From Triangularia verruculosa (taxonomy: Eukaryota > Ascomycota > Sordariomycetes > Sordariales > Podosporaceae): a stretch of DNA of 64,000 bases. The first letter of the stretch is position 1. Every line of letters starts with the position of its first letter. Below the pieces are notes generated by a model. That model was given only the letters and a program-made list of their open reading frames with translations. It had not been told where the DNA came from and did no database searches. The stretch spans positions 62,001 through 126,000 of the forward strand of contig MU863971.1 in assembly GCA_033296885.1 (NCBI GenBank). Direction: 5' to 3'. Shown here piece by piece: positions 53,728-64,000 of this stretch. Position numbers and translations under genes: made by a program.

Positions 53728-56700
53728 CTCGTCTCGTTCAATCAGCTGGACAGCCCTGTTGATTGCGATTCACAACGGCTAGCTGCAGCAGACAGCCTAA
53801 GGTATGGGGATCCTAGGCTGCTGCAGTTTCCGCTCTGAGATCCCGGCTCCTTATGACTCTTTTGCGTGGAGCTGTGGGCTGACCTGGTGTAGGTGTTCTT
53901 TTTGTCGGGTGCTCCTGACAAAGAAGTGAGTTTGGCGCCTGCTCTGGACCCCCGTGCGTCGACTTCCCGATGCCAAAAATCCTCCCTTTTCAACTCAAGA
54001 GGTAGGCTTGTTGAGAACCTCGATGGCCCGTGTCTGTGTGGGCGGTATTGAGGCCAAAATTTGACCCTCAAGCCCCAATATGGATCCGCAAATGTGAACT
54101 CGCAACCGTAAGGTTCAACAAGCAGTCTCGGCCCTGACAGAGGTTGTCGATGCGTAAGTGGAGGCTCGTGGTGGTCTTGTGCTACTTTCTGTGATGTTGC
54201 GTAATCACCAGGTATTTCTGCCCAGAGGTGTTCGCTGGAAGCAAGCAGGATGATGATATAGCAGTTGGTTCCTGGAGCCAGCAGCGCAACAATGACAGGT
54301 CAGCTCCTGATCTCAAAGAAAGATCACTGTCCGACCCTGGGAGTCCAGCATGTTCTGCTCGAGACCGCTCCTTCAAAACTACAAAGGGGAGAGTGCAATG
54401 CGTTGGGTGCTCACTTATTCATTCCGGGGCTCACGTCTCCACACTGCCTAGAACACCGATAAGACGACAGAGGAGGAGAAACAAGGTTAAGACGCTGCAA
54501 ATGTGGTCCGACGAGAACAAATAGCCAACAAGGGAACGGAAATAAGCTTCAGGAGACGGCGGTGTAAGCTACAGCTATTGTGCGGGCGTGGGCGAGTGTC
54601 GAGGGCGATGTCGGGAAGAGAGCAAAAGGGAGAAGAAAGGGAGCAAGCGGAACGCCTAGGCTGCTGGGGATGGTGTCGGTTTTGTATCATCAGAAAGCAA
54701 GAAAGACCCGAAGCAGCATGGAGCCTGAGCATGGAACATGGGGGGCAGGGCGGAGCAAAAAAAAAAAAAAAAAAGGCAAGGCACTTGTCCCTTCGAGCAA
54801 GTTCAAGCCCAAGTATCAGTTTTAGCAAGACGAGCCCAGTCAAGTCCAAGTCAAGGCTGGCTGAATGGGCTTGGTCATGTCAGGTCAGGTCACCGAGTCA
54901 CCAAGAGTCACCCGCAATCAATTCGTTTCTGGTCACTTGGTCACAGGCGGGACTGCAGAGCAGGCACTAAGAGGAACCTACTCTGCTCACCAAAAAGGAG
55001 CAAGAGGGATCCTCGCTCGCTCGCTCGCATCGGCATCTTGCCCAAGGCAAGCCATGGTCGCTATTGGGTGGACCGCAGCAGGTGGATCCTCTGTACTGAG
55101 TAGGTACTTACGGTACCATAATTACACAGTGGGCTGCGTAAGGACCGTGAAAGACAATCCTCCCTTTTTCGCAGGGCCCAGTTCTTTTTTTCCTCCTCCC
55201 TGATCCGTCCAGCCAGCGCTTTGCTTTGCTTTGCTGGGGGGACCGGGGGAGGGGGGAGGGGGAGGGGCAGGCAGACGGACAAGTGGGAGGGGGTGCGTGA
55301 GGGGAAGACTTAAGAAAAGGCACAGTTAACCGCTGTTACGAATAAAGCCAAGGGCTTCGAGCGGTTGGGCAATCCAATATCTTTCTTGGGCGCGGTACGG
55401 TACAGTGCCTAATACCAGCGGGCAGCTAGCAAACCGCAAACCTCCCACCTCAAAGATGCAACACAAGTCTCAACAAAACGGCGGCGGGTGGCCTGGGCTG
55501 GACTGGACTGAGAGGCACGGGGATGCAGGGGAGCATGCCCGTCCAGGGACCAAAAATGAGCAGACACGGAGAAAACGGATCATCATCCCAGGATAACAAG
55601 CAGGAGAATTAATTCTCAATGGAAAATAATCAGCACAAAGCAAGTGAGCTGTTTGGCCTATACGGCAGCAGGTTGCAAACGGCACCCCCAGAGCACCTAA
55701 GCGGTCCCAAGTCCGGTACCGCCGATGCGTCCGTGTAGGAGGTATGTAGGTGAGTGGATGTGTCGGCGGGTGGAAGTGTGTGTGTTTCGTACAGTGTCAC
55801 TCGATGCCTTTCAGGCTGCCCGGAATCTGTAGGAATACCCACCTCTTGCAATATGCAACATCTCTGAAGATGAAGCTGGACGGAATAGAATAAGTGATGC
55901 TGCCCGCCCCTACGCTCCAACCCCAACTGTCCGGCGCCGCCCCGCGCCCAGTGTCCATCCTGGACCTGGACTGATCCACGATGAACCTGACCTGAACCAT
56001 GTCCCTCCCACAACCCCCCGGGTTGAACGAACGGCCGACAAGTGTGTTTCGTGTGAGGGTATGTGTGAGTGAATGTGCATGTGCGCTGTGCAGAGCATGT
56101 ACTGGCCCGGGATAAAAGTCCATAGGCTTACAGAAAAAGACTGTCAGTTTGGTTATCGGCCAGGAGCCCCCTGGCCTGAATAATAATAATTATTAGGCTA
56201 GGAATGGAAATCGTCAGGAATTTCTGCTTCCGAGCCACATTATTACGCCTTCTCGCCTTGTCGCCTTCCCCTGGTCCCGGTTCCGTCTCTCTGCATCGGT
56301 GCTGCGCTGATTGTCATGCTGTGGCTCCGGGGCTGGAACCGCGGCGAAACGCCGGATAGCAAAAAGAGGAAAAATGGCAGGTGGAAGTGAATGTAATCCG
56401 TAATAATCTGTACCACCACATTTTCAACAATAATGTCTCGTCGTCTAGGCACATACATCGACTGGTCATCTTCGTCGTCACCAAACCACCTCTCCTCCAT
56501 CTCCTTTTGCATGCTCGGCCTTCGTGGCTCCTGCTATGCCGCAGCCCATCACTTCCAGGCAACGTGTCGCAAGCTAAGTCGCATTTTCTCCGGGTCTAGC
56601 CATCAGGCGATATCCACGCCTGAATTGTCGCTCTATGTATACACTGGCGCCGTTCCCCCTCTTGCCATTCGATTTTAACCATGGTTTTGCTTCCTTGTCG

Positions 56701-59093
56701 TTCTGGGCGCATGTTGATCAACGACTCCAAACCGACCTTCGTCTTTCACCACTTCCCGTCTCCACGCCCTTCCACCGGCTTATTGCTCCGAGTGCGCACT
56801 GGTTTTGGAGTTCAGCTTGGCAAGCTAGCTGTGCCCCGCTGTTCCGTTTCGGTTCCTTGTGCACCTGGCATCCCTGCTGCCCGGGATCTTATCCATTGGT
56901 CGGTGGGCAGCCTCGCTTTGAAGCTCGACGTCTGATTCGCTCTATTCGACCTTGATCCTGGAGCTGATCATGTACCCCTGTTCAAGATGATGACATTCCA
57001 TCTTATCAGCTTCGCCCGATCACTTACAAATGACGGCGATGCCCCGCTCTGAAAAAGCTGCTGAACCAAGCGACCAAGCTCTCGACATCGAACCTGGACC
57101 GGAAACATGGCCTCGACCGTTTGGCTGCCATGAGGGCGACGAGGATGGGGTTGGATGGCGTCCTGCAGAGGCGTCCGGTGATACTGGGCCAACTGCCACG
57201 CATGCCCAAGCTCCCGATGGTGAGCTGTGCTGCACTGGCGCGTTAGGTTTGATGCTCACGTTACCCCTCTTCAACCCCTCCCCTCCCCGTCCGTCCTGGG
57301 TCCTTTGATGGGCCTGGAATGCCGACCTAACCAGCATCGCCAACCCTCCCCTGCAAGCCGACATGGAAAAGCGGGCGTCAGCAACTTGTGCCATTGGCCG
57401 GCCGATGGTGCAACTCCATTGCTGTTTGCGACGCATGTCTTTGCTGAGGCCAGTGGTCAAATAGCCTTCCACTCCTGCTCGGTCGACCGCCTTCTTTTCC
57501 CCCATGCCAGCCATGGGATGGTGACCTGGATGGATGGATCCGCGTTGAGCAACACACATCGTTGTCTTGTGTGCATGAAAATCAAGTAACGCCGCTTGAC
57601 TCGCAAACACCCGGTCAACACGGAGCGCTCTTCCCTTATGCCTGCCAGCGGGAGCAGTTAGCGACGTCGCACATAACACAGTCCTGCCACCAACACCCCC
57701 CAAGATGCAAATAGTCTCGGAATTGCTATAATATCGCAACCGTAGCGCCCTCTGTGGCCCAGCACACCCCCCAGCACCCGAGCCCTTGCCAGCATGGGAC
57801 ATCGACTCGAACTGTGTCTCTTCTGGCTCTTCGCCACTCGACACTCATCACCACATCCTTGCAGCAAATAGCGCACCTCCGCACCCTTTCCGCACCACTG
57901 TAACCACCGCCTCTCGCACCAAGCTGCAACCCGCGCCAAAAGGAAAAAAATGAGGAAAAATTGGACGCCAGCCCGCTTGCCGCAGTGCAATGTATGTGCT
58001 GGATGCCGAAAGCAATTCGTTCGGGCCAAGGCACATCTCACCCATACGGATATCACATTCGTCCCGTCGTATCCGCTCCCAACTTGACCAGTCAATCTTT
58101 TTTAGCTTTGACCCCCCGTTCTTTTTCTGGCGAGTCCAACGGTAATGTCTCCCAGCCACTCTTTTGCCATTTCTGTACGCTGTTCAACCGGAGCAAGGGT
58201 CCTTTGTATTTCCGGCCGGTTGTGCTCTCGTCCACAGTTTCCTTTTTAAAATGAAAGCGGTTACCGCATTCTGAGTTCACTTTTTTTAAAAGGCTTGAAA
58301 TCCCTCCGTTTCCGCCGGACCGGGCTTTGCGGAGCCTCAAGCGGGGGTCGTCACCGGGTCCGGCCCGGAAGCTCCGTTCTTTTTTGCCAAGCCGGGCCGG
58401 GGGTTCTCTCTTTTTGCGTGCAAGAATGGACAGCACACCGCTCCATGTAACCGACTTCATCCGCTGTTGTACTGCATACACGGGCTAGAAAATGCTCTCC
58501 AAGCCGAGATCACTTTTGCCGACCATTGGTAAACATTACACTGTTCACCATGATACCACTGCTCCAGCTGAGCTCTCGTATGTTTCATGTTGTCGTGAGA
58601 TCACCTGCTACACGGCTATTTAACTTTTGGATGTCACGAAGTTCATGTCAGTCTCACCATTGCTAGTGGTCTTGCCTCGTGTGCCAACTCCGCTAGCATG
58701 TTGCCCTTGGGACGGGAAAGCAGATACGCCCGACTCATAAGGTCCTCGGCACCACTTACTCTATTGTATTAACTTGGCATCTATGGTTGACAGCCGCCTT
58801 CTCAATCGCCATTCGTTTGCTTTAGTTTGATTTCAAGGTGGCCAGCTGCAAGGGCGGCGGAAAGATTCTCTCCAGCCCCTCAACAGTTCTACTGTAGTCT
58901 CATCACGATGACATCAAAATCCCACTCGCTTCCCCCTCCCTTGCTGATAGACCAAAAAAAAAAAAAAAAAGAAGTGGTCGGTATTCCTACCTTCCAAGCG
59001 TGACAAGTTGATCTGTGAAATGGTTGCGGGCTCGTATATGGATACCATGTATTAAACCCTGACCTAAGCCTCCTTGAATGTTGAGAAATCGCA
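53728..59093. other. 5.4-kb gene-free region upstream of the RING gene
   Basis: The longest gap in the window. Open frames up to 274 codons (57020-57844 -) overlap others on the opposite strand and have no domain, no plausible hydrophobic or charged pattern and no matching splice partners. It includes A-runs of about 17 at 54758-54774 and 58954-58970, a CTTTG repeat and G-rich cluster near 55219-55268, and TCGC-type tetramers at 55014-55027. The part next to 53727 is the likely promoter and long leader of the RING gene. A non-coding RNA cannot be ruled out. Confidence 0.5.
55235..55268 (+). repeat. G-rich cluster (possible G-quadruplex)
   Basis: At least five runs of four or more Gs on the plus strand (GGGGGG, GGGGG, GGGGGG, GGGGG, GGGG) within 34 nt, just after a CTTTG pentamer repeat. 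Confidence 0.55.
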
Positions 59094-62000
59094 TCAATTA
59101 AGCGTCAAGAACCCACCGGCAAAAACGTTGACGACCTTCTCCTCCTCCTCTTCCGGCTTCTCTGCCGCTTCACTGCCCTGGTTCTCGTCCGTGTTCTCAA
59201 CTAGCAAACTCTCTGGCTCCTCCACTAGTATCTTCTCCTCTGCCATTGTCACCTTTTGTCTCGCCATCATGCGTTCAGACTTGCCGCGTTCCCATTCTTG
59301 CTCGTCCAGGGAGACTTGCTTCTCTCGTCGTCTCTTGTCCTGAAGCTCTCGAATAAATTGCTCGATTCCTCGGTTCGTGGCGGCCAGTTCCTCGTCGTCT
59401 TCTGGTTGAGGCTCAGAGATGTTGGGTTGAAGGGTGTGGTCTGAGTGGCTGAGCTCTTTTTCGCCGTCGTCAGCGAGGACGGATTGGACTTCCCAGTCGT
59501 CGTCGGTGGCGGTGGGTTGCTGGTGCTTGCTGGGTTTGCGGCCGGGTTTGGTCCCTTTGGGGGGTGTATTGGAGGAGGAGGTTGGAGGAGTGGTGATGGC
59601 ATCGACCGGGGGAGAGGGGTCCGGTTGAGTCTGAGTTGAGGTATTTTGCACTTGGCCAATCTTTGAGGATTCCTGATCTCGTTGCCGCCACGGATTTGGC
59701 TCTCGGTGTTGCCATGGATTCCAGTCTTGCTTCGGTTCTTGCTCTTGCTTATGAGTTGAATCGGGGTTCTCTTCCATCTTGCCGTCGTCGTTCTCAGTGG
59801 TGTGTCTAACTGGATCCTTGCTGGGTTCAGGCGCAAAGCTTATGGACTCTTCAGGCGGCTGTGACAAGCCAGTCTGCTCAGGTGGTTCCGGGACCGGGAC
59901 CTTGGAGACGCTATTTTTGACTTTCTTGTGGCCTGTGGCCTTTGCTGATTTGTCACGCGCTTCTTTGCTGGATTTAGACTTGGGGACACTCCCCTGTCTG
60001 ATAGGGACTTCTTCAGATACGTTGGCCACGTCGGCAATTCTCACTTGCGGCTTTGGTGGTCTACCGCGGAGACCAATGTCAGGTAGATTAGGGCCAGGGA
60101 AGTGGCCTAGGACAAGGGCCGGCCTTCGAATTTCCTCTAGAGAAAAAGCTGGTCGCCCATACGGCGGAACATAGCTCGAGTGATATCCTGAATCGAGAGA
60201 CAGCGGCAGCGTAGGAGCAATCGTGGGGGCATAACGTGCCCTTTCTTCCTGAATTTCGTCTCTGTAGCTGTCCAATGGCGCTCGACTAGTGTCCACCCCC
60301 TTTCCTTTATCATGACTTGCATGCTGGCGCGCTTTGGTATCCGAGTCGTCTGATTCATCTGCTGGGTTGATTTGTTCAAAATTGACTGTCTTGGTGTGCA
60401 TCTTTGTTCTGACACGATGCTTTTTTGTTGCAGCCTTTGTGTCTTGCACCTCGACGGGAACCTCGTGCATGGCATCCCCGTCGACAACATACTTTTTGAT
60501 CTTACTGGGGTCATCTTTGCTTTTGATCAAAACCGTCATCTTCTTGCCTAGTAAGAGATCTGAAGGAAAGTTGAGTGTTCCAGACCCTTCGTCTACCGTG
60601 AACGTAGGTTTGTCGCTGCCTCGGTCGCCTTGATGCTCTCCGCCGCCCTCGCCTATCAAGTTTCCTTCGCCTTCAGGAGTGCTGACTTTGGTTTTGATCC
60701 CTTCAGATTTATTAACTTCGGCTTCCTTGCTTTCGGCTTCTCCACCTTCGAGCTTGAGACCTTCAGGACCGCCTGTCTTTGCCGCTACGTTCACGTCTGG
60801 ATTTGCTAACCGGCTTTCCTGTTTTGGCGTCTCTTGGTCATTACTTAGAGTAATTGCCTCTGGCGAAGCCAGCTCGGGTACCTCGTTGAAATTTCCCTTG
60901 TTGCCTTCAAGAACTTCGGTTTCAGTTTGCAGCGGTGCGGCGTCCTCTTCAGACGCTGCGTGGGGCTTGGTGGTACTAGGACCTTCTGGGGCTGGCGGAT
61001 TCAACCACTGTCGAACCTTGGCTTTTGTGGTTGTTGGAGATGGTTCGATGCTCTGAACTCCGTCGCGTTGCTCCGAAAGTGACTGCTTGGATGGTTGAGG
61101 TCCCTGCCCCCCATCATGTGACTGAGTCGATGTCTGGGCTTCCTGTGCCGAAACAACGCGCAGGGCATCTTCGAGCCATGTGGAAGGCCAGCCTTCAACC
61201 CTAACATTAGGCCAAGAAGATGGGAGAATCATTCGTGACGGATTGTTCCCGCGAGCTGGGCGAGGTAAGGGATAACCGAATGGTGAAGGGGAATGCACAA
61301 AATAATCGAACGGATTCGCAAACCCTGTGATGTCATATGAGGGTAGGTCGAAACTCTGCTCAGGTTCTTCAGGACTGCCGCCATTCTCTGCCTTGTCTTC
61401 CTTCGTGGAATAATGAAGTCTGAGCATCGGCATGGCGGGTGGAATTTCGAGTTGGAAATTGTGTCTGATGAACTCGGTGATGTAACTGGGGAGCTTTGAG
61501 CCGTAGATGAATGTAGCTTGTCTGAAACCCTCAAATGCATTCTGGTTCGTCTTGTAGGATTCTGGCTCCTCATTTGGGCTGCTGTCGGTTGCGTGAGTAT
61601 CAACCAATTCATAGAGCATCGCGCGAGCCCATGCCAGTGAAGTATTCACACATCCGTTGGCAAGCATGTCGCTGCTCTCTGGGTCAAACTTCTCTAGATC
61701 CTTCCTAAGATTCCGAAGGTCATCCGGCTCATTGGCCACTAGACAGCTTGATAGAAGTGTGGCAAGGCATCCTTCCATATCGCCCTGAACTTCGAGCTGA
61801 AGACGACAAAGATCTGCCATGTGTTGCCGGGGATCTGGTGACATCATAGCCAGTAACTTGAGGGCTTCCGACTGTAAGGTGTAGTCACAAATCGATTCTG
61901 CGGCTGCTACTGCAACTTCAACCGCATGGCGTTGTTCGGGTGTCGAGTGGAAGACAAACAAATCCCACGGAGGCTTTTGCGACCCATATGTCGGTATATA

Positions 62001-63750
62001 GATAGGTAGGTGAATTCCGCTTCCTTGTCGAAGTCTCAGCCCTTGGAAGTCCTCTAAATGTAGCCCATCCAACCTCCCCTGCGCAGTTGTCACTCCAAGA
62101 AGTGATTTCGCGAGCAACCACTGTATAAATGGTCGACTTCGCATCAGCTCGGCCTCATGAGTCTCGACAGTCTTGGCCAGACCTGTCGCATACTCCAAAA
62201 GAAAACCATCTCGCACTTTCGTCTCGTTGGTGTGCTCTTGTAAAATCAAGGAGGTGTAAAGGTCAAGGAGGCCCAAGGTCGACGGTTCATCAAAGTAGGA
62301 GCGAGACCAGTCTTGGCTTATCCGCTTCATAACCTCTGGTATGTATGTCGTTCCAAAGAACATGGTCGAGGTGGCCTGCCAGCCAAATACTGAGGAAGCA
62401 GCTACCAATAGATCCTTGGCGTCCCAAATACAGTCGTGTGCTACCATCTCACTATACAGATGGTCCCATTTGAAAAGGTCTTCTGCGTATTGAGTCGCAA
62501 GCCCTAGGATTACCTGATGTGTGCAAATCTGTATATAGTGAAGTACCCTCAGACATAATATGAGTAGTTGGATCTGCAGTACGGTCAGTGGAAGATCAAT
62601 TGAGAGGGGTGGTGGGGCTTCTTACTTCGGTAGAACCCATCTGGTTTTCCTTGCCAAGGGCTTTCAAAGTATTCTCTGTGATTCTCCATGCTGTGAGGAT
62701 ATATTCGGGTGTGTCCCGCTGTGATAGAAGGCTGAGGAGAGTGTAGTTTGCCACAAGCTTCCCTCTGTTCCATTCATCCACGGTATTCTCTGATGCTGGA
62801 CCCGAGAGTTCCGGAATAATCTCTAGGTCCCGGAAGGCGTGTAAGCTTCCAGATGAAAGCAACATTTCAGCAAGCTGAACTCGTATGTAAGGTACAGTGC
62901 CGAATCGCTCCAAGTTCAGGACGAAGCAGTCACCAGCCTCCTTGAACTGGCCAAGTCTTCTGAATCGACAGAAGTCCTCAAGATCGGAGTTCCAGTCTTC
63001 TTCAATATCAAAGCCAAGCCGAACTGATATGTCTTTCAGGGACTGTGAAGGGTCATGAAAAATATCGACCTCACGCTGGTGGATACTGGAATATGGTTCT
63101 GGGTTGACTAGATTGGGATCTTGTACAATATGGGATGCTTTTTTGCGCCCACTCTGTCCTGCCCGGGCCGATATTTTCACCTCGGGAGGTCGAAGAGTTG
63201 ACATTGGAGCCTCGATTCCGAAATTCCGGTTCTGAATAGTCCGAGAGGTGTCCTCGTGAGATTTGATACGTATAGACTTGTAACCACGTGGAGGCTGCGG
63301 AGGTAACAGCCCCTCATCGTCATAAATGCTTCGTGCTTCAGGTGGGCGAACTCGAACAAGCGTCATATCGTCTTGTTCTTCCGGCACATCCCAATAATGC
63401 CCTTGTCCAGTTTGGAACAAACTGCTAGGGTCTGTGAATGTGTAACCAGTAGGCATGCTGGGTGCCCGCCGTGAAATGAAAGCTGAAGGTGATCGTGATG
63501 GTGATCTTAAGGAGGTGGTGGGGAGAGGGGCGCCGTATCTACTGTTCATCGCGTCTTGATAATCTCTGGTGTCGGAAATTCCCAGTCCCCGGGGTTTTGC
63601 TGTACGATCTCGCGGTGCTGGCTTGTCTTTCTGACCTTTGCCAGATGATGGGCCTGGAATTCCGAAGCTGTCTTCGCAATAATAGCCTTCTTTGGTGCCG
63701 TCGTCACTATAACCAAGATCGGCATTGGCAGTATGTTTTCTTCGCGCCAT
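59094..63750 (-). CDS. Large protein of unknown function, 1534 residues
   Basis: Two exons, 63750-62626 and 62573-59094, with a 52-nt intron 62625-62574 (GTAAGA...CTGAC...CAG). Both open frames are phase 0 and join at GSTE-IQLLIL, so they are one gene and not two. N terminus MARRKHTANA is disordered for about 240 residues. A helical region (about 240-780) has the pattern of an alpha-solenoid (DFCRFRRLGQFKEAGDCF, LRVLHYIQICTHQVILGLA, LEVQGDMEGCLATLLSSCL). The last 700 residues are charged and disordered, with Lys/Glu-rich coiled-coil-like sequence near the end (ELQDKRRREKQVSLDEQEWE). I do not recognise the family. The large size, intron position and stop-free length make it certain to be coding. 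Confidence 0.85.
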
Positions 63751-64000
63751 GACTGTGAATTATCCGGAGCAATTGCTTGAAAGAGGCTGTGCTGTCTTCG
63801 AAAACGATTGTCTGGTCGAAATCATGCGGGGGTCGACGAGAGCTGAAGGGCCTCACAGCCTCGCCTCGACTTGATGAAACCTTGTTGCTCAGTTCTGCAA
63901 CAGGAAGTAAGCTGCGCCAATTCTAAACGAGTGACTGCATACCGGAAAGCCAATTAACAGATAGAAGGGGTCAGCCGGGGGTGGCTACCGTTAAGGTGGC
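63751..64000. other. Promoter-side flank at the window edge
   Basis: 250 bp upstream of the 1534-residue gene; no further gene seen before the window ends. Confidence 0.6.

Noticed and set aside
57020..57844. 274-codon open frame on the minus strand
   Set aside because: Composition looks random (Gly/Arg/Ala/Ser), no domain, no splice partners, opposite-strand frames of similar length.
1..64000. CRISPR array, insertion sequences, bacterial operons, Shine-Dalgarno sites
   Set aside because: The DNA is eukaryotic with spliced genes; no spaced direct repeats, terminal inverted repeats with transposase or bacterial signals were seen.

Overview
The window is nuclear DNA from a filamentous ascomycete, most likely a Sordariomycete (Sordariales-like). 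The grounds are short spliceosomal introns (about 50-180 nt, mostly GT-AG with a CTAAC/CTGAC-type branch point just before the acceptor), a GC content near 50 percent with CT-rich promoters, long intergenic spacers, and fungal-only families (Zn2Cys6/C2H2 regulator, questin-oxidase-like protein, fungal endopolyphosphatase). No bacterial, viral or intact transposon genes were seen. Gene models were built by reading splice sites by eye and checking that exon phases join; family names come from motif recognition, not from a database search.

Layout. 0-8 kb is a dense housekeeping block: UDP-GlcNAc transporter YEA4-like (-), TRAPP subunit TRS23 (+), proteasome ubiquitin receptor RPN10 (-), borealin/NBL1-like chromosomal passenger subunit (+) and the DENR homologue TMA22 (-). 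10-15 kb holds a large methyltransferase-domain protein (+), a tRNA-like element (-) and a small possible membrane protein (-). 18-23 kb holds a 1406-residue zinc-finger regulator. 25-31 kb holds endopolyphosphatase PPN1, a membrane-anchored NodB deacetylase and a Cys/Met-type PLP enzyme, all +. 32-37 kb holds a small fungal orphan (-) and the TPA1/OFD1 prolyl hydroxylase (-). 38-49 kb holds a class V aminotransferase (+), ribulose-phosphate 3-epimerase RPE1 (-), a questin-oxidase-like protein (+), the checkpoint clamp loader RAD17 (+) and an ACAD10/11-type kinase-like protein (+). 50-64 kb holds a RING-H2 protein with very long disordered flanks (-), a 5.4-kb gene-free stretch, and a 1534-residue orphan protein (-) that begins close to the right edge.

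Functionally this is a mosaic of independent core genes rather than a pathway cluster: nothing resembles a biosynthetic gene cluster, heterokaryon-incompatibility island or mobile-element cargo. The most unusual things seen are in gene structure: a start codon probably split by an intron (TRS23), a 20-nt microexon inside a zinc-binding module (TMA22), a GC-AG intron (PLP enzyme), an intron placed inside a zinc cluster (the regulator), a degenerate tRNA-like unit with intact A and B boxes, and paired telomere-repeat-like boxes about 250-290 bp upstream of two start codons. I did not find convincing evidence of a wholly new system.
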